Shown: positions 1 to 9,192 of the stretch, one piece after another
How the letters are laid out: every line of letters starts with the position of its first letter
Position numbering within the stretch: position 1 is the first letter of the stretch
Assembly (NCBI RefSeq): GCF_020880415.1
Contig: NZ_JAJIUJ010000047.1
Span: forward strand, 1 to 43,529
Direction: 5' to 3'
DNA from: Xanthomonas euvesicatoria pv. euvesicatoria
GTDB lineage: Bacteria > Pseudomonadota > Gammaproteobacteria > Xanthomonadales > Xanthomonadaceae
Length of the DNA: 43,529 bases
Position numbers and translations under genes: made by a program
Notes under the pieces: generated by a model
What the model was told of the DNA's origin: nothing
Database searches by the model: none
Seen by the model: the letters and a program-made list of their open reading frames with translations, nothing else

Positions 1-1
1 C

Positions 2-1861
2 TCGCAGCAGCTGGCCAACCAGGGCCGCGAAGCGGTGTCCGGCGACGCCAAGGCGTTTGCCGCATTCAAGGAAACCAAGGGCCGTATCGACAGCACGGTC
101 AGCGAACTGGATGGCCGTTACGGCCAGGAAAGCTCGATCGCCAGCTCGATGGCGCAACTCAAGGCGACCTGGGTACCGCTGAGCAAAAACGCCGATCAGG
201 TCATCGCCAGCGAACCGGCGGTGCTCGGTCTGGCCGGCAACGCCGAACGCTTCTCCGGCAGCGTGCCGCAGCTGCAGGCGCAGTTGAACGAAGTGGTGCG
301 CGCGATGACGGTCAGCGGCGCGCCTGCCTCGCAGATCTACAACACGCTGCAGCAGGTGGTGGTCGCCGGCACCATGGCACGCCGGGTCACGGAAATGCGC
401 GCCGGTGGCGCCAATGCGGCCGCCTCGGGCGACGCACTGGCACGCGACTCGGTGGTGTTCACGCAGATGCTGGAAGGCCTGCGCACGGGCAACGAAGAAC
501 TCGGCATCGCCGCGGTGCGCAACCCGGCCGCGTTGTCGGCGCTGGAGCAGTCGCAGGCGCAGTGGACGACGATGAAGAAAGACGTCGACGCCATCCTCGC
601 CAGCTCGCGCAACCTGTTCGCCGCACAGTCCTCGGCCGCCGCGCTGACGGCCGGCTCCGGCAAGATGCTCGAAGACAGCAAGAAGCTGTTCGATGCGTTT
701 TCGGCGTTCGGTTCGGTGCGCGACACGCGCCTGTTCCCGAACTTCTGGCTGGGCGTGGTGTCCGGCCTGGTCGCGCTGCTGGCGATCATCGGCTTCGTGT
801 GGAGCTCGGTGCGCGTGCGGACCCGCGAGCAGGACGTGCGCTACCAGTCGCAGGTGGAATTCAACAGCCGCAACCAGCAGGCGATTATGCGGTTGCTGGA
901 CGAAATCAGCTCGCTCGGTGAGGGCGACCTGACCGTGAAGGCCTCGGTGACCGAGGACATGACCGGCGCCATCGCGGACGCGATCAATTACGCCGTGGAC
1001 GAACTGCGCCACCTGGTGACCACCATCAACGACACCTCCGCGAAGGTGGCCGTGTCGACCCAGGAAACCCAGGCCACGGCCATGCAATTGGCCGAAGCGG
1101 CCGGCCAGCAGGCCAACCAGATCACCACTGCCTCCGAGCGCATCAGCGAAATCGCGGCCAGCATCGAACAGGTGTCGCGCAACTCCACCGAGTCAGCCGA
1201 AGTGGCGCAGCGCTCGGTGGTCATCGCCGCCGAGGGTGCCGGCGTGGTGCGCGAGACGATTCAGGGCATGGACCAGATCCGCGACCAGATCCAAGAAACC
1301 TCCAAGCGCATCAAGCGGCTGGGCGAATCCTCCCAGGAAATCGGCTCGATCGTGGAACTGATCAACGACATTTCCGAGCAGACCAACATCCTGGCGCTCA
1401 ACGCCGCGGTGCAGGCGGCGTCGGCCGGCGAAGCCGGTCGCGGTTTCGCTGTGGTGGCCGACGAAGTGCAGCGCCTGGCAGAACGCACCTCCAGTGCGAC
1501 CCGACGCATCGAAGGTCTGGTGCAGACCATTCAGGCCGATACCAACGAAGCGGTCAGTTCGATGGAACAGACCACCTCTGAAGTGGTGTCCGGTGCGCGC
1601 CTGGCCGAAGACGCCGGCACCGCGCTGACCGAAATCGAGCGCGTGTCCAACGCCTTGAACAACCTGATCAAGAACATCTCCATCGCTGCGCACCAGCAGT
1701 CGGCCGCGGCGACGGATATCACACAGACCATGGGCGTGATCCGTCAGATCACCAGCCAGACATCGCAGGGTGCGGAGCAGACGGCCGAATCGATCGGCAA
1801 CCTGGCTCAGCTCGCTGCCGATCTGCGCCGTTCGGTCGCCGACTTCAAGCTGCCGGCGTGA
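2..1861 (+). CDS. pilJ: PilJ, type IV pilus methyl-accepting chemotaxis protein (5' partial)
   Basis: Transmembrane chemoreceptor of the type IV pilus Chp pathway, signalling through a CheA-like kinase to control twitching. The reading frame is open from the first complete codon at nt 2, so the start and first membrane helix lie upstream; 619 residues are visible. The visible order is a periplasmic helical sensing part, a membrane helix at about nt 730-805 (WLGVVSGLVALLAIIGF), a HAMP-like region, then a long coiled-coil signalling domain. The kinase-contact hairpin tip is clear at nt 1369-1485 (ISEQTNILALNAAVQAA, then GRGFAVVADEV). The tip reads AAVQAASAGE where many receptors have AAIEAARAGE. 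The next gene is chpA, 113 bp on. Identification rests on receptor architecture plus position directly before a ChpA-type kinase. Confidence 0.93.
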   Translation, partial: SQQLANQGREAVSGDAKAFAAFKETKGRIDSTVSELDGRYGQESSIASSMAQLKATWVPLSKNADQVIASEPAVLGLAGNAERFSGSVPQLQAQLNEVVRAMTVSGAPASQIYNTLQQVVVAGTMARRVTEMRAGGANAAASGDALARDSVVFTQMLEGLRTGNEELGIAAVRNPAALSALEQSQAQWTTMKKDVDAILASSRNLFAAQSSAAALTAGSGKMLEDSKKLFDAFSAFGSVRDTRLFPNFWLGVVSGLVALLAIIGFVWSSVRVRTREQDVRYQSQVEFNSRNQQAIMRLLDEISSLGEGDLTVKASVTEDMTGAIADAINYAVDELRHLVTTINDTSAKVAVSTQETQATAMQLAEAAGQQANQITTASERISEIAASIEQVSRNSTESAEVAQRSVVIAAEGAGVVRETIQGMDQIRDQIQETSKRIKRLGESSQEIGSIVELINDISEQTNILALNAAVQAASAGEAGRGFAVVADEVQRLAERTSSATRRIEGLVQTIQADTNEAVSSMEQTTSEVVSGARLAEDAGTALTEIERVSNALNNLIKNISIAAHQQSAAATDITQTMGVIRQITSQTSQGAEQTAESIGNLAQLAADLRRSVADFKLPA

Positions 1862-1974
1862 CCACGACGCGGAACGGGAAAGGATCAGCAGATGGCGCGT
1901 AGTAGCGTTACGTCGATGCAGGAAGTGACCGGTTGCCGCGCTGGCGGCGAGTCGGTCGTAGTCAGGGGGCTGCA

Positions 1975-4900
1975 ATGAGCGCGCTTCGCGATGCGATGAG
2001 TCACGCCGCACTGGGCTGGGTCAAGCCAGAGCTGGACGAGACGTTGCGCCAGGCGCGCAACGAGATCGAGTACTTTGCCGAAGAACCGTCCGACACCAGT
2101 CGGATGCGGTTCTGCGCCGGCTACCTGCACCAGGTGCAGGGCACGCTGCGCATGGTCGAGTTGTATGCGCCGGCGATGGTGGCCGAAGAGCTCGAGCTGC
2201 TGGCCCAGGCCGTGCAGGCAGGGGAGGTCGCCGACCGCGATGAGGCCTGCGCGATGCTGATGCGCGGCACCGTGCTGCTGCCCGATTACCTGGAGCGCTT
2301 GCAGAACGGGCATCGCGACATTCCGATCGTGTTGCTGCCGCTGCTCAATGAAATCCGTGCCACCCGTGGCCAGCCGGGTCTGAGCGAAAGCGTGCTGTTC
2401 GCGTTCGACCCGCAGGCCGGTGTTGCCACCGAGGCCGAGCTGGATCACGCGCGCGGCAGTCTGAGCGGACGCAATCGCGAGTTGCTTGACACCGTCGGCA
2501 ATGCGGTCAAGGAAGAATTGCTGCGCGTGAAAGACGCGCTGGACCTGCATCTGCGCACCGGCGGCAAGATCGGCGAGCTGCAGACCCAGGTCAACGATCT
2601 GGGCAGTGTTGCCGACACCCTCGGCATGATGGGCTTGGGCGTGGCGCGCAGCGTCGTCGTGCAGCAGCGCGATGCGTTGGCGCGTGTGGTCGATGGCCAG
2701 ACCCAGATGGACGAAAGCGTGCTGCTGGACATTGCCGGCGCGCTGCTGTACGTGGATGCCTCGCTAGACGATCAGGTCGCCAGCCTCGGCGCCGACCCGG
2801 GCGACGGTACCGAAGTCAGCAACAGTGCCAACTCCTCGGAAGTACGCCGCACGGTCGATGTGCTGGCGCAAGAGGCGATCGCCAACTTCGGAGCGGCGCG
2901 CGAACATTTCGTCGCCTTCATCGAAACCAACTGGGACCACGCGCGTCTGGCCGAGGTGCCGCACCTGCTCGGCGAAGTCGGCGGTGCGTTGCGCATTCTC
3001 GAGCTGCCGCAGGCCGCCGATTATCTGGAAGGCGTGCGTCGCTACGTCGATCTGGAATTGATCGGCAAGCAGCGCGTGCCCAGCGGACGCCAGCTGGATA
3101 CCCTGGCCGATGCGATGGCCAGCCTGGAGTACTACCTGGAAGCCCTGCGCGAGCGCCGTCCCGGCCGCGAAGAGATTCTGGATATCACCCGCAACAGCCT
3201 GGAAACGTTGCGTTACTGGCCGCTGCCGTCGGGCCAGCCGTCCGATTTGCCGGTCGGCACGGACCAGCCGGGCAGCGCGGCCGAGCCGCAGCCGGTGGCC
3301 GCCCCGCCGTTGCAGCACGCCGACACGCCGCAGGCCGCCAACGATGCGTCTTTGCCGTCGCTGGAATGGGCGAACGAAACCGTCGTCGAGACGCCGTTCG
3401 CTGCCAGCGTGGTGCACGACACCGGCGCTGCCGCGACCGATACGGTGTTCTCCTTCGACCCGGTCGCCGCCGAAGAAACCGTGTCCGGCCAGTCGCAAGT
3501 GCCGTTCACCGTGGCGCCGCTGGATCTTTCGGACGACGGCGCGCAGGCGCCTGGCGACTGGCATCTGGAAACCACGGAGCAGGCCGCGCCGATCGCCACC
3601 TCTGCGTTCGACCCGGTGTCGGCCGAGCAGGATGGCAACGAGGTCGCGCAGGTCAGCTACACGGTGGATCTGAGCGCGCTGGAGCAGGAGCACGCCGCCG
3701 AGCCGGTGCTTGCGGAGGACGCGCCGCTGCAGATCGAGCAGATCGACCTGCCGGGCGACGCCGATCAGACCGAAGCGCCGTTGGAGTTCATCGCCGAGAA
3801 CGCAACGCGTCGCGCGCAGACCAGCATCGAAGACGCCTTCTCGCCGCCGCCGAGTCCGCCGCAGGAATTGGACGACCCGTTCGTCGAGCCGGTGCAGGAG
3901 CCGCAGGACGTCCCGTCCGAAGCGGCATCCGGGCCGGTTGCCCCGCGCGTGCAACAGGCAGTGGTCAGCGAATTCGAGCTGGACGACGCCTCCGCTGCGT
4001 TCCTGGCCCAGCTCGATGCAGCAGCCGCGCAGTTCGACGTGGAGCGCCCGCAGGCGCCGGCACCGGCCGCCGATGCGCACACCGCGCAGGCAAGCTCTGA
4101 ACCGGTGTCCAGCGAACGCGCTCAGGAGGCTGCCGATGCCGGCATTTTCGGCGGCTTCGGCGACAGCGATATCGACGACGATATCCGCGACGTGTTCCTG
4201 GAAGAATTCGACGAAGAGTTGGTCAACCTGGGGCAGCTGTTGCCGGTGTGGCGCGCCGCGCCCACCAACCCGGAAGCCCTGCGCCCGATCCGCCGCGTCT
4301 TCCACACCCTGAAGGGCAGTGGGCGTCTGGTTGGCGCCAGCGTGCTCGGCGAGTTCAGCTGGAAGATCGAGAGCATGCTTAACCGCGTGCTCGATAATTC
4401 GCGGCCGGCCAGCCCGGCGGTCGTGTCGATGGTCGAACTGGCCTACGAGGTGTTGCCGCAATTCAACGCCGCGCTGCGCGACCAGGGCCGCATCAGCGCC
4501 GATCTGCCTGAAATCCAGGGCATTGCCGAGCGCGTTGCTGCTGGCGAAGAGGTCTATTACGTGCCCGCAGCCGCGGCACCGGTGGCCGAGGCCGTGGCGA
4601 TTCCGGCGGCAGCCGCAGGCGTGTTCGTCGCCAGCGGCGGAACGCCGGCTTCGGTGGACAGCGTGCTGCGCGAGATCCTGGAAGCCGAGGTCGCCACGCA
4701 TCTGGACACGGTGAACGGGTGGCTGCACGCCAGCCAGGCCGAGCCGCAGTTGGCGACCGAAGACGTGCTGCGCGCCGTGCACACGATGAGTGGCGCGTTC
4801 GCGATGACCGACGTGCCGGAAATCACCTTGGTGACGACGCCGGCCGAAAGCTACGTCAAGCGCTTGCTGGCCGCCTCGGTCACACCGTCGGCGGAAGGGC

Positions 4901-7900
4901 TCGAAGCACTCACCGCCACCGCTGCTGCGATTGCCACCACGGTGACCGCGCTGCGTGCCGATGCGCCGTTGATTCCGTCGTTCGCACCGTTGACCGAGCG
5001 CTTGCGCACGCTGGTGGACAGCTTGCCGGAAGCGCAGTGGCCGCCGCAGGTGTTCCTGGACGAGCTGGACGATGTCGACGCCCCGAGCGCTACGGTAGAC
5101 GGCAGCGATGCCTCGATCGAACTGACCGGTGCGCAGGATTTGTCGCAGTACCTGGATGCCGGCGCGCTACCGTCCGACGCCCCCGCATCGGCGCAAGATG
5201 CCGAAGACGCGCAGCTGCAGCCGGACGATGTGCCGATTGCCGTGGACGAGCTGGCCGAAGCCGAAGCCGAGCATGAGTCGGCACTCGCACTGGACGCGCC
5301 TGCACCGCATGCGGTCGACGATGCCGGTCATGCCGCCGTGCACGAAGATGTCCACGCCTCTGCCGAGTCCGTGCCTGCATCGAGCGACGACGCGCTGGTA
5401 CCGGTTGGTGATTCCGAGCTTGCCGATGCGCTGCACGACGATGCTGCGCCAGCCGAAGGGGCAGACCGGGCCGCATCGCAGGGCATCGACGCACACGACC
5501 TGCCGGCCGACGAGCCGCTGGTTGAAGCCGAGGCCTGGGATGCCACCGAACTGCAGCATGCGCAGACCGCACCGCACGATCACGTACCGGGCGAGCACGC
5601 GGCAGAGGTGCCCAGTGATGCATCTGCTGAGCGTGTGTCCGGCGAGCACGACGCCGACGCCACCAGCACGCACGCCGACAACATTGCGGTAGACGAGCTG
5701 GCCGATGCGGAAGCTGCCTTGGGCGATGCGCAGACGCTGGCTGCAGCCGATGCCGAGCAGACAGTGGACACGCACGCACAGCAGGCGCCCGCGCACGACG
5801 AGCAAGTTGCAGCGGGCGCTGACGAGGCGGTCAAGAGCATCGAAGCGCTGGAGGCCGTGCACGCCGACGCAGCGTCGGCTGATGACGCCAATGCAACGAC
5901 CGCGGAAGACTGGACCCCGGAAACCGCAGCGCTGGACAGCGTGTCGTCCGATCAGTCTGGCCATGCCGACACGCAGGAATACGCGGGCGAGCAGTCGGTA
6001 GACCAGGCGGCGCAGCACGGCGAGGCAGCGTTGCCGCATGCCGGCGAGCCGTATGCGGGCGAACAGCAACCGCTGGAAGAAGCCGCGCAGCTGGGCGAGC
6101 ATGCAGAGCTGGAAGCGCAACCATCTTCGAATCAGCAGATGGATTCGGGCGATGACGCGCCTGCCGATGCGCAGCCGCACGTCCACGAGCAAGTGCCGTC
6201 TGACCAGCACGTCGACGCCGGTGAGCAGCTGCAAACGCACGCGCATTCCGACGAACATGCCAGCGACGCAGAGCACGCGACGGAACACCTGGACGCCGAA
6301 GCCACGCATACCGAAGCGCAGCATTCCGACGCCGAGCATGTGGCTGCCGAGCAGACCGAAGCGGCGCATTCCGATGCCGAGCATGCAGACGCCGACCGAG
6401 TTGACGCCGCACAGGCCGGTGCCGACGTCCTGCCCGATCACACTGTCGAATCGGTGCAGGCATTCGAAATGGCGCATGCGGCCGATCAGGTGGAAGAGAC
6501 CGGCGATCCGCAATCGGATACCGCGCCGGAGCTGCACGACACGCAGGCTGTCACCTCCGACGACGCGGCGCAGGCCGATGAGCAGGCCGCAGTCGATGCG
6601 TTTGCCGTGTCCGATCACGCCGATCATGCCGCGCACGCAGATCAGTTCGAAAGCGCAGGACACGCCGCGCACGCGGAACCAACGCAAGCCAGCGACCACG
6701 CCGGTGCCGATCAGCATGCCGACGACTCCGCAGATCAGCACGCAACCGACCGCAGCGCCGACGAGCCGGAAGACACCACCACCGCTGCGTTCAGCGCCCC
6801 AGTCGAAGATGCGGCGCGTGCCGGTGCGGCCAGCAACGATATCGGCGCGGCATTCGATGCCGGCCCGCTGAACTTCGATCAACTCGACGGCGAGCTGGTC
6901 GACATCTTCGTCGAAGAAGGTCGCGACCTGCTGGACCATTGCGACGGCCTGATCGCCCGCATGCGCGAAGTGCCGGGAGACCGCGATGTCCTCAATGGAC
7001 TGCAGCGCGATCTGCACACGCTCAAGGGCGGTGCGCGCATGGCCGGCATCAACGCCATCGGCGATCTGGGTCATGCGATCGAATCGCTGCTCGAAGCCGT
7101 GGCGGCCAACCGTACCGACATCGATCGCGACGACGTGCGTCTGTTCGAGCGTGGCTTCGACCGCCTGCATCAGTTGCTGACCCGCACCGGCATGCACCGT
7201 GCGGTGACGATGCCGACCGATCTGGTGGAAGCCTTCGAAACCCGTACCCGTGGCCGCAATGCCGCACCGCCTAGCGACGCCGATGTCCGCGCGATCGCCA
7301 AGGCGTCGGTGGAACCGGCGCCGCTGTCCGCCCCGGTTCCGGTGGAAGGCCAGGCCGAAGAAGACTTCCTGCCGCGCGTGCAGCAGGAGCAGGTGCGCGT
7401 GCGCGCCGACCTGCTCGACCGCCTGGTCAACCACGCCGGCGAAGTGGCGATCTACCGCTCGCGCCTGGAGCAGCAGCTGGGCGCGTTCCGCGGCGCCATG
7501 GGCGAACTGGATCGCACCAACGCCCGTCTGCGCGACCAGTTGCGACGTCTGGATCTGGAAACCGAAGCGCAGATCGTGGCGCGTTATCAGCGCGAACAGG
7601 ACCAGGGCGATCGCACCTTCGATCCGCTGGAACTGGACCGCTTCTCCACCCTGCAGCAGCTCAGCCGCGCGCTGAACGAATCGGCAGCCGACTTGGGCGG
7701 CTTGCAGGGTGTGCTGGAAGATCTGTCGCGTCAGTACGACGGCTTGCTGCAACAGCAGTCGCGCGTCAGTTCGGAGCTGCAGGACGGCCTGATGCGCGCG
7801 CGCATGGTGCCGTTCGACGGTCTGGTGCCGCGTTTGCGTCGTGTGGTGCGTCAGGCAGCCAGCGACACCGGCAAGCAGGTGCACCTGGTGCTGGAAGGCA

Positions 7901-9192
7901 CCCAGGGCGAACTGGATCGCAACGTGCTCGATCGCATGGTCGCGCCGCTGGAACACATGCTGCGCAACTCGGTGGCGCACGGGCTGGAAACGCCCGAGCA
8001 ACGCCGCGACGCAGGCAAGCCGGAAGAAGGCAGCATTGCGATCCGTCTGCGCCGCGAAGGCTCGGAAATCGTGCTGGAAGTGGCCGACGACGGCGCCGGG
8101 CTGGATCGCGAGGCGATCCGTCGCCGTGGCGAGGAGCGCGGCCTGATCGAACCGGGCCAGGAGCTGAGCGAGGCCGAACTCGATAACCTGATTTTCGCTT
8201 CCGGCTTCAGCACCTCCGAGCAGGTCAGCCAGTTGGCCGGCCGTGGCGTGGGCATGGACGTAGTGCGCAACGAAGTGCGTCAGCTCGGCGGCTCGGTGGA
8301 TATCCACTCGGTACGCGGGCAGGGCGCCACGTTCACCTTGCGTCTGCCGCAAACGCTTGCGGTCACCCAGGCGGTGTTCGTGCGCATCGGCGAAACGACG
8401 TTCGCGGTGCCGGTGGGCTCGGTCAGCGGTATCGGCCGCATCTCGCGCGCCCGTTACGAGTCGGGCGAGGGCGGGTATCACTACGCCGGCGAAGAGTACG
8501 TGCTGCACGACCTCGGCTCGTTGGTCGGCCAGGCCGCCGCGCGTGCCGATGGCCAGGCGCAGGTGCCGTTGCTGTTGGTGCGTGCGGGCGACCTGCGTGC
8601 CGCGGTGGCCATCGATCAGGTGCTGGGCAATCGCGAAGTCGTGGTCAAGCCGGTGGGCCTGCAGATCGCCTCGGTGCCGGGCATCTACGGCGCCACCATC
8701 ACCGGCGATGGCCGCGTGGTGGTGATCCTGGACGTCGCCCCGCTGGTGCGTCGTTTCCTGGCCCAGCCGGCGCGGCCGTCGCTGGAAACACAGGCCGAAG
8801 CACAGCGCCAGGTGCCATTGGTGATGGTGGTCGACGATTCGCTGACCATGCGCAAGGTCACCAGCCGTGTGCTGGAACGCCACAACCTGGACGTCACGAC
8901 CGCACGCGACGGTGTCGAGGCGCTGGAACTGCTCGAAGAGCGCGTGCCCGACCTGATGCTGCTGGATATCGAAATGCCGCGCATGGACGGCTACGAGCTG
9001 GCCACCGCGATGCGGGCCGACCCGCGCTTCAAGGCGGTGCCGATCGTGATGATCACCTCGCGCAGTGGCGAGAAGCATCGCCAGCGCGCCTTCGAGATCG
9101 GCGTGCAGCGTTACCTGGGCAAGCCTTACCAAGAGTTGGATCTGATGCGAAACGTGTATGACCTGCTGGGGATCGCCCGTGTCCGAGACTAA
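1975..9192 (+). CDS. chpA: ChpA/PilL, giant CheA-like hybrid histidine kinase of the type IV pilus chemosensory system
   Basis: Central kinase of the Chp pathway; it should autophosphorylate and pass phosphate to PilG/PilH-type regulators to control pilus extension and retraction. ATG at 1975 follows a G-rich Shine-Dalgarno (CAGGGGG); the frame is open further upstream but without a better start. Product 2405 residues. In order: N-terminal Hpt-like helical bundles; Hpt with HTLKGSGR (His777); a degenerate Hpt with HTMSGAFAM (His936); a low-complexity Asp/Ala/Glu/His-rich stretch at about 1064-1608; Hpt with HTLKGGARMAG (His1681); dimerisation domain from about 1801; HATPase_c with N box (LRNSVAHGLE, about 1995), DDGAG (about 2038) and GRGVGMD (about 2089); CheW domain from about 2131; C-terminal receiver about 2281-2402 with phospho-acceptor Asp2331 (LLDIEMPRMDG). 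The 3' end overlaps chpB. Confidence 0.95.
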   Translation: MSALRDAMSHAALGWVKPELDETLRQARNEIEYFAEEPSDTSRMRFCAGYLHQVQGTLRMVELYAPAMVAEELELLAQAVQAGEVADRDEACAMLMRGTVLLPDYLERLQNGHRDIPIVLLPLLNEIRATRGQPGLSESVLFAFDPQAGVATEAELDHARGSLSGRNRELLDTVGNAVKEELLRVKDALDLHLRTGGKIGELQTQVNDLGSVADTLGMMGLGVARSVVVQQRDALARVVDGQTQMDESVLLDIAGALLYVDASLDDQVASLGADPGDGTEVSNSANSSEVRRTVDVLAQEAIANFGAAREHFVAFIETNWDHARLAEVPHLLGEVGGALRILELPQAADYLEGVRRYVDLELIGKQRVPSGRQLDTLADAMASLEYYLEALRERRPGREEILDITRNSLETLRYWPLPSGQPSDLPVGTDQPGSAAEPQPVAAPPLQHADTPQAANDASLPSLEWANETVVETPFAASVVHDTGAAATDTVFSFDPVAAEETVSGQSQVPFTVAPLDLSDDGAQAPGDWHLETTEQAAPIATSAFDPVSAEQDGNEVAQVSYTVDLSALEQEHAAEPVLAEDAPLQIEQIDLPGDADQTEAPLEFIAENATRRAQTSIEDAFSPPPSPPQELDDPFVEPVQEPQDVPSEAASGPVAPRVQQAVVSEFELDDASAAFLAQLDAAAAQFDVERPQAPAPAADAHTAQASSEPVSSERAQEAADAGIFGGFGDSDIDDDIRDVFLEEFDEELVNLGQLLPVWRAAPTNPEALRPIRRVFHTLKGSGRLVGASVLGEFSWKIESMLNRVLDNSRPASPAVVSMVELAYEVLPQFNAALRDQGRISADLPEIQGIAERVAAGEEVYYVPAAAAPVAEAVAIPAAAAGVFVASGGTPASVDSVLREILEAEVATHLDTVNGWLHASQAEPQLATEDVLRAVHTMSGAFAMTDVPEITLVTTPAESYVKRLLAASVTPSAEGLEALTATAAAIATTVTALRADAPLIPSFAPLTERLRTLVDSLPEAQWPPQVFLDELDDVDAPSATVDGSDASIELTGAQDLSQYLDAGALPSDAPASAQDAEDAQLQPDDVPIAVDELAEAEAEHESALALDAPAPHAVDDAGHAAVHEDVHASAESVPASSDDALVPVGDSELADALHDDAAPAEGADRAASQGIDAHDLPADEPLVEAEAWDATELQHAQTAPHDHVPGEHAAEVPSDASAERVSGEHDADATSTHADNIAVDELADAEAALGDAQTLAAADAEQTVDTHAQQAPAHDEQVAAGADEAVKSIEALEAVHADAASADDANATTAEDWTPETAALDSVSSDQSGHADTQEYAGEQSVDQAAQHGEAALPHAGEPYAGEQQPLEEAAQLGEHAELEAQPSSNQQMDSGDDAPADAQPHVHEQVPSDQHVDAGEQLQTHAHSDEHASDAEHATEHLDAEATHTEAQHSDAEHVAAEQTEAAHSDAEHADADRVDAAQAGADVLPDHTVESVQAFEMAHAADQVEETGDPQSDTAPELHDTQAVTSDDAAQADEQAAVDAFAVSDHADHAAHADQFESAGHAAHAEPTQASDHAGADQHADDSADQHATDRSADEPEDTTTAAFSAPVEDAARAGAASNDIGAAFDAGPLNFDQLDGELVDIFVEEGRDLLDHCDGLIARMREVPGDRDVLNGLQRDLHTLKGGARMAGINAIGDLGHAIESLLEAVAANRTDIDRDDVRLFERGFDRLHQLLTRTGMHRAVTMPTDLVEAFETRTRGRNAAPPSDADVRAIAKASVEPAPLSAPVPVEGQAEEDFLPRVQQEQVRVRADLLDRLVNHAGEVAIYRSRLEQQLGAFRGAMGELDRTNARLRDQLRRLDLETEAQIVARYQREQDQGDRTFDPLELDRFSTLQQLSRALNESAADLGGLQGVLEDLSRQYDGLLQQQSRVSSELQDGLMRARMVPFDGLVPRLRRVVRQAASDTGKQVHLVLEGTQGELDRNVLDRMVAPLEHMLRNSVAHGLETPEQRRDAGKPEEGSIAIRLRREGSEIVLEVADDGAGLDREAIRRRGEERGLIEPGQELSEAELDNLIFASGFSTSEQVSQLAGRGVGMDVVRNEVRQLGGSVDIHSVRGQGATFTLRLPQTLAVTQAVFVRIGETTFAVPVGSVSGIGRISRARYESGEGGYHYAGEEYVLHDLGSLVGQAAARADGQAQVPLLLVRAGDLRAAVAIDQVLGNREVVVKPVGLQIASVPGIYGATITGDGRVVVILDVAPLVRRFLAQPARPSLETQAEAQRQVPLVMVVDDSLTMRKVTSRVLERHNLDVTTARDGVEALELLEERVPDLMLLDIEMPRMDGYELATAMRADPRFKAVPIVMITSRSGEKHRQRAFEIGVQRYLGKPYQELDLMRNVYDLLGIARVRD
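5164..6798 (+). repeat. Low-complexity Asp/Ala/Glu/His-rich coding repeat inside chpA
   Basis: About 545 codons between the third and last Hpt modules of ChpA encode an almost purely acidic/Ala/His sequence with very few aromatic or bulky hydrophobic residues. Degenerate short units recur, such as HSDAEH, ADAEH, DEHAS and HADQ. At DNA level the motif GCGCATTCCGA recurs around nt 6241-6370. It stays in frame and links well-conserved domains. I infer a disordered, expansion-prone spacer that sets the distance between Hpt domains and the kinase core; its length probably differs between strains. Confidence 0.85.

Noticed and set aside
1193..2011. Long minus-strand frame opposite pilJ (272 codons)
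   Set aside because: Arg/His-rich composition typical of antisense shadows in GC-rich DNA, and the plus strand carries unmistakable receptor domains.
5167..9132. 1321-codon minus-strand frame opposite chpA
   Set aside because: It mirrors the repetitive chpA linker and kinase domains; no domain, signal or start site is recognisable.
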